9,350 nt of DNA, from the NCBI GenBank assembly GCA_946040935.1, contig CAMGCN010000019.1, positions 1 through 9,350 on the forward strand. The letters run 5' to 3'. Of this stretch, positions 1-6,792 are shown in pieces. Below the pieces are notes generated by a model, which made no database searches, was not told the DNA's origin, and saw nothing but the letters and a program-made list of their open reading frames with translations. This stretch comes from an uncultured Clostridia bacterium. GTDB taxonomy: Bacteria > Bacillota > Clostridia > Oscillospirales > CAG-272. Made by a program: the position numbers and the translations under genes. How positions within the stretch are numbered: the first letter of the stretch is position 1; each line of letters starts with the position of its first letter.

Positions 1-44
1 ATAGCGTAGCGTCTCGTGGGCTCGGAGATGTGTATAAGAGACAG
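1..44 (+). other. Illumina Nextera adapter contamination (P7 end, index, Read 2 adapter)
   Basis: Bases 11-44 match the Nextera Read 2 transposase adapter in full, and its last 19 bases (26-44) are the engineered Tn5 mosaic end. Bases 3-10 (AGCGTAGC) match, from memory, the Nextera i7 index N709 in adapter orientation, and bases 1-2 (AT) fit the end of the P7 primer. Translated from the GTG at 16, it gives MGSEMCIRDR, a peptide typical of adapter read-through in metagenome-derived proteins. This is library-construction sequence, not organism DNA. Any gene start placed here is false. Confidence 0.97.
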
Positions 45-45
45 G

Positions 46-636
46 GAGTGTTTACTGCCTGCCGGCTTCGGGAAGATCACCGTTACGACAGCGAGCGAGC
101 ATGACAGGATGATAGCCTTTACCTCGCAGATGGCGCATATAGTTTCAAACGCATTTATTAAAAGTCCCACCGCGGGCTCTCACAAAGGCTTTTCCGCCGG
201 AAGCTATAAAGACTTAACACGCGTTGCCTGGCTCAACCCGGATATGTGGACCGAGCTTTTTCTTGAAAACAAAGAAAATCTCGTTTATGAGCTTGATATT
301 CTGATAAATTCTCTTTCCGAATACAGGATGATAGCCTTTACCTCGCAGATGGCGCATATAGTTTCAAACGCATTTATTAAAAGTCCCACCGCGGGCTCTC
401 ACAAAGGCTTTTCCGCCGGAAGCTATAAAGACTTAACACGCGTTGCCTGGCTCAACCCGGATATGTGGACCGAGCTTTTTCTTGAAAACAAAGAAAATCT
501 CGTTTATGAGCTTGATATTCTGATAAATTCTCTTTCCGAATACCGGAAAGCAATTAAAAACGGCGACGCGGAAACCCTGCATAGAATTCTCGACGACGGA
601 AGAAAGAAAAAAGAGGAGGTTGACGGCGCAAGATGA
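46..636 (+). CDS. tyrA: Prephenate dehydrogenase, C-terminal fragment (5' truncated, internal duplication)
   Basis: TyrA oxidatively decarboxylates prephenate to 4-hydroxyphenylpyruvate with NAD(P)+, for tyrosine synthesis in the cytoplasm. Only the C-terminal helical part is present. The family pattern is clear: FGKITVTTASEHDR, then the TSQMAH segment, then FSAGSYKDLTRVA and a downstream P-x-MW. The N-terminal nucleotide-binding domain is missing because the contig starts inside the gene, and the apparent GTG start at 16 lies in sequencing adapter. An exact 73-codon tandem duplication keeps the frame open but repeats the stretch from RMIAFTSQ to LINSLSEY. Real TyrA proteins have one copy, so the native tail is probably one copy followed by RKAIKNGDAETLHRILDDGRKKKEEVDGAR. 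The stop codon overlaps the aroB start (ATGA), placing it first in the visible operon. The family call is firm; the sequence as written is doubtful. Confidence 0.9.
   Translation, partial: ECLLPAGFGKITVTTASEHDRMIAFTSQMAHIVSNAFIKSPTAGSHKGFSAGSYKDLTRVAWLNPDMWTELFLENKENLVYELDILINSLSEYRMIAFTSQMAHIVSNAFIKSPTAGSHKGFSAGSYKDLTRVAWLNPDMWTELFLENKENLVYELDILINSLSEYRKAIKNGDAETLHRILDDGRKKKEEVDGAR
104..543 (+). repeat. Exact 219-bp in-frame tandem duplication within tyrA
   Basis: Bases 104-322 are repeated at 323-541 with no mismatch that I can find, and identity runs 2 bp further (to 324 and 543). The period of 219 bp equals 73 codons. Flanking sequences diverge at once: GAC-AGG before copy 1, TAC-AGG at the junction, TAC-CGG after copy 2. 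The shared AC and near-shared ACxGG make a short microhomology at the join. Perfect identity means either a very recent duplication or an artefact. Being within 60 bp of adapter sequence at a contig end, an artefact is more likely. Confidence 0.95.
614..620 (+). promoter_or_regulatory. Ribosome binding site for aroB inside the tyrA 3' end
   Basis: AGGAGGT lies 12 nt before the aroB ATG, within the last codons of tyrA. Together with the ATGA overlap it supports the start at 633 and translational coupling to tyrA. The spacing is on the long side. Confidence 0.65.
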
Positions 637-1685
637 AAACAGTAAAAGTAAACGCCGGCGTAAGCTACGATGTTATCATCGGTAAAGGTCTGCTCTCCGA
701 CTGCGGAAAGTACATAAGCGAAATAACAAAAGCGAAGAAAATCTGCCTTGTTTGTGATGACACGGTTGACGCTTTATATTCAAGAGATACAATAAATTCC
801 CTTGAAAGCGCCGGCTTTTCCGTCTGCAAATTTGTGTTTGAACACGGTGAAAAATCCAAAAACGCGACAGTATTTTTATCCCTGCTGAATTTTCTCGCGG
901 AAAAACATTTATCACGTTCCGACCTGCTTGTCGCGCTCGGCGGCGGAGTGGTAGGCGACCTCACGGGATTTGCCGCCGCTTGTTATCTGCGCGGCGTTGA
1001 CTTCGTTCAGATCCCGACGACTCTCCTTGCGGCAGTGGACTCGTCTGTCGGCGGAAAAACCGCGATAGACATAGAAGCAGGGAAAAATTTAGTCGGCGCG
1101 TTTCATCAGCCGCGCCTCGTGATATGCGACACAAATACCCTCTCGACTCTCGATCGGGACATTTACCGCGACGGCTGCGCCGAAATTCTGAAATACGGCA
1201 TGGTATATGACAAAGACTTCCTCGAGAAGTTAAAAACACGCCACGTAAGCGAATGGGAGGAAGAAGTCATCACACACTGCGTTGAAATAAAACGAGACGT
1301 TGTATCCGAAGATGAGTTTGACAGGGGCGCAAGAGCACTTCTCAATTTCGGTCATACCGCAGGTCACGCGCTCGAGGCGATAAGCCGCTTTGAAATATCC
1401 CACGGCGCGGCTGTAGCCTGGGGAATGGCAACCGTCACACGCGCGTGCGAAGCGCTCGGCATATGCGAGAAGGGGTGCGATGAATATTTACGTGATATAC
1501 TCGTAAAATACGGTTTTCCCCTTGAATACGACTATGAGCCGGACGCCCTTGCAAACTCTGCTCTCTCGGACAAAAAGCGCACGGGCGATACCGTAACTCT
1601 CATCGTGCCGAGCAAAATCGGCAAATGCGTAACAAAAGACATAAATACAGACAAACTGAAAGAAATTTTCACTCTCGGAAGATAA
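633..1685 (+). CDS. aroB: 3-dehydroquinate synthase
   Basis: AroB converts DAHP to 3-dehydroquinate, step 2 of the shikimate pathway, using NAD+ and a divalent metal (usually Zn or Co). The 350-residue protein is full length for the family. Visible motifs are the NAD-binding GGGVVGD at 103-109, the PTTLLAAVDSSVGGKTAID block at 128-146 (active-site D136, K142), and GKNLVGAFHQP at 150-160. Metal ligands are E184 (in AEILKYG), H241 and H257, with the NFGHTAGHALE signature around H241-H245. The spacing of E184, H241 and H257 fits the characterised enzymes. The ATG overlaps the tyrA stop (ATGA) and has an AGGAGGT site 12 nt upstream. All expected catalytic residues are present, so the enzyme should be active. 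Confidence 0.98.
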   Translation: MKTVKVNAGVSYDVIIGKGLLSDCGKYISEITKAKKICLVCDDTVDALYSRDTINSLESAGFSVCKFVFEHGEKSKNATVFLSLLNFLAEKHLSRSDLLVALGGGVVGDLTGFAAACYLRGVDFVQIPTTLLAAVDSSVGGKTAIDIEAGKNLVGAFHQPRLVICDTNTLSTLDRDIYRDGCAEILKYGMVYDKDFLEKLKTRHVSEWEEEVITHCVEIKRDVVSEDEFDRGARALLNFGHTAGHALEAISRFEISHGAAVAWGMATVTRACEALGICEKGCDEYLRDILVKYGFPLEYDYEPDALANSALSDKKRTGDTVTLIVPSKIGKCVTKDINTDKLKEIFTLGR

Positions 1686-1697
1686 TCGGAAAATAAA

Positions 1698-2924
1698 ATG
1701 ATAAAGACCGTACACAAAAGCAGAATAAACGGAACAATAGAGGCGATACCTTCAAAGAGCGTTGCACACCGCCTTTCTGTCTGCGCTTTTCTCTCACAGC
1801 AAAAAACAAAGCTGCTTTTATCCTCACTCTGCGACGACACGGCAGCAACTCTCGGCTGTATAGAGGCGCTGGGCGGAAAAGTCACAAGAGAAGAAGGCGC
1901 CGTGACCATAGAGAGCGGACTTGAGGAAAGCGCCGAATGTGACTGCGGCGAAAGCGGCTCTACACTCCGCTTTCTTTTGCCGGTCATAGGAGCGCTCGGC
2001 ATAAGCGCGAAAATCCACATGCACGGCAGACTGCCCTCCCGCCCTATCACTGATTTAAGAAACGAGATGATATCCCACGGGTGTGAAATATCAGAAGAGG
2101 GTGAAAACCCCTTGCGTATAAAAGGCAAGCTCACATCGGGAGTCTACCGTTTGCCGGGCAACGTAAGTTCACAGTATATTTCGGGTTTACTCTTTGCTCT
2201 GCCTCTCCTTTCAAAAGACAGTGAGATCATACTCTCGGGCAAAACAGAATCCGCTCCATATATTTTTCTTACCCTTGCGGCACTCGAAAAATTCTCGGTA
2301 AAGGCCGCCTTTGAGGGTAACAGAATAAAAATACCGGGTAATCAGAAATATATCTCTCCGGGCGTAATAAAAGTCGAAGGAGACTGGTCAAACGCCGCAT
2401 TTCCGCTTTGCGCCGCGGCAATTTGCGGTAAAGTCACACTCACGGGAATAGGAAAATCAATTCAGGGAGACAGAAAAATCCTCGACATACTTCGCGCTTT
2501 CGGCGCGAAGGCAGAAGAGGGCGAAGACAGCGTGACGGTAACTCATTCGCCGCTTACGGGAATTACTCTTGACGCTTCAGATATTCCCGACCTCGTACCA
2601 GTTGTCGCAGTTGTTGCGGCGGCCGCCGAGGGTAAAACAGAGATTTTCGGAGCGAAACGGCTTAAAATCAAGGAAAGCGACAGGCTGAAAACCGTATGCG
2701 ATATGATAAACGCACTCGGAGGAAACGCAAAAGAGACCGAGGACGGTATTATAATAACTCCCTGCCCTCTAAAGGGGGGCGAGGTTGACGCGGCAAACGA
2801 TCACCGAATAGCCATGAGCGCGGCCGTCGCATCATGTGCATGCGAGCGGCCGGTAACCATAATCGGCGCCGAAGCGGTTAACAAGTCTTACAAATCATTT
2901 TTCAAGGATTTTGAAATACTATGA
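1698..2924 (+). CDS. aroA: 3-phosphoshikimate 1-carboxyvinyltransferase (EPSP synthase)
   Basis: AroA joins phosphoenolpyruvate to shikimate-3-phosphate, giving EPSP (step 6). The 408-residue protein is slightly shorter than the common 420-440. Substrate-binding motifs are in order: K20-S21 and R25 in IPSKSVAHR; the PEP/glyphosate loop GESGSTLR at 84-91; RLPSRP at 111-116; PGNVSSQ at 153-159; the catalytic aspartate D298 in SDIPDLV; KIKESDR at 323-329 (K325, E326, R329); and DHR at 368-370. The loop differs from the enterobacterial GNAGTAMR form and looks like versions seen in Clostridia; I would not infer glyphosate behaviour from it. The start is 12 bp after aroB with only a weak GGA upstream, so expression probably depends on coupling. 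The stop overlaps aroC by ATGA. Confidence 0.98.
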   Translation: MIKTVHKSRINGTIEAIPSKSVAHRLSVCAFLSQQKTKLLLSSLCDDTAATLGCIEALGGKVTREEGAVTIESGLEESAECDCGESGSTLRFLLPVIGALGISAKIHMHGRLPSRPITDLRNEMISHGCEISEEGENPLRIKGKLTSGVYRLPGNVSSQYISGLLFALPLLSKDSEIILSGKTESAPYIFLTLAALEKFSVKAAFEGNRIKIPGNQKYISPGVIKVEGDWSNAAFPLCAAAICGKVTLTGIGKSIQGDRKILDILRAFGAKAEEGEDSVTVTHSPLTGITLDASDIPDLVPVVAVVAAAAEGKTEIFGAKRLKIKESDRLKTVCDMINALGGNAKETEDGIIITPCPLKGGEVDAANDHRIAMSAAVASCACERPVTIIGAEAVNKSYKSFFKDFEIL

Positions 2925-3997
2925 CAAGCACAATTGAACTGAATAAACTGAAAATATCAATTTCCGGAGCTTCCCACTCTCCCGAAATAAGCGCGGAATG
3001 CGACGGTCTGCCTAAGGGCGAGACATTCGACCGGGATAAAATACAGGCGTTTCTTTCACGCCGCGCTCCGGGAAAAGCCAAATATGCAACCGCGAGAAAG
3101 GAACCCGACATCGCCGAGTACATATCGGGCGTTGACGGCAGTACTCTCGACGGAAATCATTTTAAGGCGATAATAAGAAACACAAACACACGTTCGGGCG
3201 ACTATGAAAATGTACGAGACGTTCCCCGTCCTGCCCATGCGGATTTCCCTGCTCAAATAAAATACGGCGCCTCGCGCGAGGTAGCGGGAGGAGGTCATTT
3301 TTCAGGCAGAATGACGGCGCCGTTATGTATAATCGGCGGAATATGCAAGCAGTTACTCGAAAAGGAGGGCGTGAAAATCGCCGCCCATATTTACAGAATA
3401 AAGGACGTGTGCGACACTCCCTACAATCCGATAAACCCATGCCTTGACAACTTAAGCGATTTTCCGACCTTGAGTGAAGAAGCGTCGGAAAAAATGCAGG
3501 AGGTTATCGAGGAGGCAAGGAAAAACGCAGACTCGGTAGGCGGAATAATAGAGTGTGCGGCAACGGGGCTAAAGGTAGGAATAGGAGAGCATATGTTCTA
3601 CGGACTCGAAGCCGACATCTCACGCATAGTTTTTGCCGTTCCGGCAGTAAAAGGAATCGAGTTCGGAGCAGGTTTTTCGGTAGCCGATATGTACGGAAGC
3701 GAAAACAACGACGCCTTTTACTACGACGGGGATAAAATCAAGACAAAAACCAACAACCACGGCGGAATTCTCGGCGGAATGGCGAGCGGAATGCCCCTTA
3801 TCTTCAGAGCGGCGATAAAACCCACCCCGTCAATAGGAAAAGAGCAGGACAGTATTTCTTTCTCAAAAAAAGAAAACACCAAGCTCATAATTTCAGGCAG
3901 GCACGACCCCTGCATACTCCCGCGTGCGGTACCCGTTATTGAGGCGGCGTGTGCAATAGCACTGTATGATGCGTATTTAAGCGAAAAGGACAGATAA
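2921..3997 (+). CDS. aroC: Chorismate synthase, divergent Firmicutes form
   Basis: AroC removes phosphate from EPSP to make chorismate (step 7), using reduced FMN that is not consumed overall. At 358 residues the length is normal. Family landmarks are the N-terminal SxSH element at 16-20 with the catalytic-type H19, R47-R48, TARKEPDIAEYISGV at 57-71, RPAHAD at 103-108 with the second key H106, NNHGGILGG at 278-286, and GRHDPC at 326-331 followed by PRAVPVIEA. Two motifs depart from the usual form: GASHS replaces GESHG at 16-20, and GGGHFSGRMTAP at 123-134 replaces the common GGGRSSARET. I believe similar HFSGR-LTAP variants occur in Clostridia, so this is probably a subfamily trait and not decay, since both histidines remain. 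It overlaps aroA by 4 bp and is followed after 1 bp by pheA. Confidence 0.94.
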   Translation: MTSTIELNKLKISISGASHSPEISAECDGLPKGETFDRDKIQAFLSRRAPGKAKYATARKEPDIAEYISGVDGSTLDGNHFKAIIRNTNTRSGDYENVRDVPRPAHADFPAQIKYGASREVAGGGHFSGRMTAPLCIIGGICKQLLEKEGVKIAAHIYRIKDVCDTPYNPINPCLDNLSDFPTLSEEASEKMQEVIEEARKNADSVGGIIECAATGLKVGIGEHMFYGLEADISRIVFAVPAVKGIEFGAGFSVADMYGSENNDAFYYDGDKIKTKTNNHGGILGGMASGMPLIFRAAIKPTPSIGKEQDSISFSKKENTKLIISGRHDPCILPRAVPVIEAACAIALYDAYLSEKDR

Positions 3998-3998
3998 A

Positions 3999-5144
3999 AT
4001 GGATTTACAGGAATCAAGAAAGAAAATCGACAAAATCGACGACGAGCTGATAAAGCTCTTTGAAGAGCGTATGGCGGTCTCCGCCGAAGTCGCCGAATAC
4101 AAAAGACAAACGGGAAAAGCAGTACTCGACCCTGCAAGAGAACGCGCAAAAATGGCGGACATTTCATCAAAAAGCAAGGAAAACATGCGCTCGTATATGC
4201 GGGTGCTCTATTCGCTGATATTCGAGCTTTCACGCGCTTATCAGTGCTCCCTTCTCAACAAGGACTCGGAACTTTATACGAACATATCAAAGGCGATAGA
4301 CACAACGCCGAAGGTATTTCCCAAAGAAGCGAAAATCGCATGTCAGGGCGTCGAGGGAGCATATTCTCAAGCGGCGTGCCAAAAGCTGTTCGCTTTCCCC
4401 GATATAAACTATTACAGCTCTTTCAGAAAGGTCTTTGCCGCTATCGAATCGGGCGAGTGCGACTACGGCATTTTGCCGCTCGAAAACAGTACCGCAGGCT
4501 CTGTAAACAAAGTCTATGACCTCATGATAGAGCACAAATTTCACATCGTTCGCTCTGTCCGAGTAAAAATAGATCACAGCCTTATGGCGAAAAAAGGCAC
4601 AAAGCTATCGGATATTAAGGAAATAATATCACACGAGCAGGCGCTGAACCAGTGCTCTGCCTTTATATCATCCCTCGGCAAGAATGTCAAGGTAACGGCG
4701 GTCGAAAACACGGCGAAAGCGGCGGAAACTGTGTCAAAATCCGAGAAGGGGGACATTGCCGCAATATGCTCAAAAAGCTGTCAGGACCTTTACGGCCTTG
4801 AGTGCTTACAGTCGTCCATTCAGGACGCAGGAAACAACCACACGCGTTTTATCTGCATATCAAAGAAGCTCGAAATATACCCCGGTGCCGACAGAACCTC
4901 CCTCATGCTCGTCGCACCCCACAGCCCCGGCTCGCTCTACCGCGTGCTCGCGCGTTTTTATGCGTTGGGCATCAACCTGCAAAAGCTGGAAAGCCGTCCT
5001 ATTCCCAACGAAGACTTTGAATTTATGTTCTATTTTGACCTTGACGCGTCAATCTACTCTCCCGAGTTTATTCAGCTCATGTGCGAGCTTGACGGTTTAT
5101 GCGACGACTTCAAATACCTCGGAAGCTATACGGAGATTATATGA
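3999..5144 (+). CDS. pheA: Bifunctional chorismate mutase / prephenate dehydratase (P-protein)
   Basis: This protein isomerises chorismate to prephenate and then dehydrates and decarboxylates it to phenylpyruvate for phenylalanine. The 381 residues form three parts. Residues 1 to about 88 are an AroQ-class chorismate mutase with R7, R24, K35, D44, R47 and E48 at the expected spacing. Residues 112 to about 290 are prephenate dehydratase, with GVEGAYS at 117-123, ILPLENSTAGSV at 158-169 and the catalytic T282-R283-F284 in NHTRF. Residues about 299-378 are an ACT domain with ESRP at 331-334, the phenylalanine-sensing motif of P-proteins; the usual GAL element reads GSLY at 311-314. Feedback inhibition by phenylalanine is therefore expected from the family. 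A purine-rich AAAAGGA ends 8 nt before the ATG. The stop overlaps the aroE-aroK start by ATGA. Confidence 0.97.
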   Translation: MDLQESRKKIDKIDDELIKLFEERMAVSAEVAEYKRQTGKAVLDPARERAKMADISSKSKENMRSYMRVLYSLIFELSRAYQCSLLNKDSELYTNISKAIDTTPKVFPKEAKIACQGVEGAYSQAACQKLFAFPDINYYSSFRKVFAAIESGECDYGILPLENSTAGSVNKVYDLMIEHKFHIVRSVRVKIDHSLMAKKGTKLSDIKEIISHEQALNQCSAFISSLGKNVKVTAVENTAKAAETVSKSEKGDIAAICSKSCQDLYGLECLQSSIQDAGNNHTRFICISKKLEIYPGADRTSLMLVAPHSPGSLYRVLARFYALGINLQKLESRPIPNEDFEFMFYFDLDASIYSPEFIQLMCELDGLCDDFKYLGSYTEII

Positions 5145-6355
5145 TGAAATGCGGTCTGCTCGGCAAAACGCTCGGTCACAGTTTTTCTCCCCGTATTCAC
5201 GCCATGCTTGCGGATTATTCCTATCGTCTTTTTGAAAAAAGGGAAGATGAAATAAGCGAGTTTATGAAAAACGGTGATTGGGACGCGATAAACGTAACCA
5301 TACCCTACAAAAAAGCCGTTATTCCCTACCTTTCGGAAATGTCCGACAGAGCGAAGAAAATCGGCTCTGTTAACACTCTGATACGAAAAAACGGCAAAAT
5401 ACTCGGCGACAACACCGATTATTACGGTTTTGAATACCTGCTGAAAAAGAGCAAGATAGAGATAGCAGGCAAGAAAGCGCTTATAATAGGTGCAGGCGGC
5501 GCCTCAGCTACCGCATGGGCGGTACTGTCCGACAAAGGCGCAAAAAACGTCACCGTCGTGTCTCATGAAAACAACACGCATGATTTTCTGACACAGCATT
5601 CCGACGCACAGGTAATAGTAAACACAACGCCCGTCGGAATGTACCCGAAAAACGGCATAAGTCCTGTTGACTTATCCCTTTTTCCCCGGCTTTGCGGAGT
5701 TATTGACATGATATACAACCCGTCTGTAACAGAGCTTATTTTTGATGCCAAGGAGCGTGATATTCCCTGTATATCGGGACTTCCCATGCTGGTCGCACAG
5801 GCAAAAGAAGCCTGTGAGCTTTTCACAGGCGAAAAGATAGATGATTCGGAAATAGACAGAATTACCCAAGTGCTCGAAAAAGAAACGAAAAACATCGTAC
5901 TCATCGGCATGCCGGGCTGCGGCAAAAGCTCGATCGGCCGTGAAATAGCAAAGACATTAAACAGAGAATTCATCGACTGCGACGCGGAAATCGAACGTGC
6001 CGCGAAAATGAGCATACCCGAAATTTTTTCAAAATACGGCGAGGATAGATTCCGTGAAACAGAAAGCGAGGTATGCGCCGAAACAGGCAAAAAAAGCGGT
6101 GCCGTCATAGCAACGGGCGGCGGCGTCGTAACAAGACGGAAAAACTACCGTTATCTTAAACAAAACTCGACCGTAGTGCTGATAAAACGCGACCTTTCTC
6201 TGCTTCCGAGCGAGGGACGGCCTATATCGCAAGCTCGGGATTTACGTGAAATAGAAGCGGAGAGGAGAGAGCTGTACGCGGCATTTGCGGATATAACCTT
6301 TGAAGCGCACGGAGTAAAAGAAACGGCAAAGGAGATAATAGAAAAAATATTATGA
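5141..6355 (+). CDS. aroE-aroK: Fused shikimate dehydrogenase - shikimate kinase (AroE-AroK)
   Basis: One 404-residue protein covers steps 4 and 5: NADPH reduction of 3-dehydroshikimate to shikimate, then ATP phosphorylation to shikimate-3-phosphate. The dehydrogenase (about 3-245) shows S14 and S16 in GHSFSP, catalytic K57 in NVTIPYKK, D93 in NTD, and the nucleotide-binding GAGGAS at 117-122. The kinase (about 250-404) shows the P-loop GMPGCGKSS at 256-264, D279/D281 (DxD), R305, GGG at 326-328, the lid-side GRP at 359-361, and R375. The linker is short and charged (about 240-250). I chose ATG 5141 because it overlaps the pheA stop and follows GGAG (5132-5135) by 5 nt; ATG 5144 is equally plausible. 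An in-frame ATG at 5099 would add 14 unrelated residues inside pheA and is unlikely. Similar fusions are known in Clostridia. Nothing indicates a frameshift. Confidence 0.97.
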   Translation: MMKCGLLGKTLGHSFSPRIHAMLADYSYRLFEKREDEISEFMKNGDWDAINVTIPYKKAVIPYLSEMSDRAKKIGSVNTLIRKNGKILGDNTDYYGFEYLLKKSKIEIAGKKALIIGAGGASATAWAVLSDKGAKNVTVVSHENNTHDFLTQHSDAQVIVNTTPVGMYPKNGISPVDLSLFPRLCGVIDMIYNPSVTELIFDAKERDIPCISGLPMLVAQAKEACELFTGEKIDDSEIDRITQVLEKETKNIVLIGMPGCGKSSIGREIAKTLNREFIDCDAEIERAAKMSIPEIFSKYGEDRFRETESEVCAETGKKSGAVIATGGGVVTRRKNYRYLKQNSTVVLIKRDLSLLPSEGRPISQARDLREIEAERRELYAAFADITFEAHGVKETAKEIIEKIL

Positions 6356-6777
6356 ATATTCTTATAATCAACGGCCCTAACATAAACATGCTCGGAGTAA
6401 GAGAACCCGACATTTACGGCAAAAGCACCTACGCCGACCTTATCGACCTTATCCGTGAGCATTGCAGGGAAAAAGGCGTTACACCCGAGTTTTATCAGTC
6501 AAATCACGAGGGAGATATAGTAGACAAGATACAAAGTGCTCTCGGCAAGTTTGACGGCATAGTCATCAACGCGGCGGCATACACTCACACGTCAGTCGCC
6601 ATACTCGACGCGCTCAAGGCAGTTAAAATACCGACTGTTGAAGTGCACATTTCAGACATCAACGCACGTGATGAATTCCGCAAATTTTCTTATGCTTCAC
6701 TTTATGCGGAAAAGATGATAGCAGGAAAGGGATTTGCGGGATACACCGAGGCAATAGACTATTTAATCAATCGTTAA
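6352..6777 (+). CDS. aroQ: 3-dehydroquinate dehydratase, type II
   Basis: AroQ dehydrates 3-dehydroquinate to 3-dehydroshikimate (step 3) by the trans-elimination, type II route; the family normally forms a dodecamer. The 141 residues match the usual length. Motifs are NGPNINMLG at 7-15, R17 and the catalytic tyrosine Y22 in REPDIYG, QSNHEGDIVDKI at 49-60, NAAAYTHTS at 73-81 with H79, the catalytic histidine H99 in EVHISD, and R106. It is unrelated in fold to the type I enzyme (AroD). Its ATG overlaps the stop of the fusion gene (ATGA). The nearest purine-rich site (AAAGGAG, 6328-6334) is 17 nt away, so translation probably relies on coupling. It is the last recognisable pathway gene of the operon. 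Confidence 0.98.
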   Translation: MNILIINGPNINMLGVREPDIYGKSTYADLIDLIREHCREKGVTPEFYQSNHEGDIVDKIQSALGKFDGIVINAAAYTHTSVAILDALKAVKIPTVEVHISDINARDEFRKFSYASLYAEKMIAGKGFAGYTEAIDYLINR

Positions 6778-6792
6778 AAGGGAGAAAAAGAA

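Noticed and set aside
26..44. Tn5 transposon end, read as a natural mobile element
   Set aside because: It is the hyperactive 19-bp mosaic end directly continuous with Nextera adapter and index bases; there is no transposase or second end.
104..541. Natural two-repeat protein domain
   Set aside because: The copies are identical at DNA level including third codon positions, unlike evolved protein repeats, and TyrA has a single copy of this region.
16..636. Complete 206-residue gene starting at GTG 16
   Set aside because: The first ten residues are encoded by adapter, so the start is false and the gene is a truncated tyrA.
1532..2134. 200-residue minus-strand frame opposite aroB/aroA
   Set aside because: Antisense shadow of two well-supported genes; no recognisable motif or ribosome site.
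3721..4233. 170-residue minus-strand frame opposite aroC/pheA
   Set aside because: Antisense shadow crossing a real gene junction; composition and lack of motifs argue against coding.
5099..5140. Upstream ATG extension of the aroE-aroK fusion
   Set aside because: The 14 added residues lie in the pheA 3' end, lack AroE similarity, and the ATG at 5141 has a ribosome site and a stop-start overlap.
4756..5235. 159-residue plus-strand frame overlapping pheA and aroE
   Set aside because: It is a shadow frame of two clearly recognised genes, with low-complexity Ser/Thr/Arg composition and no family resemblance.
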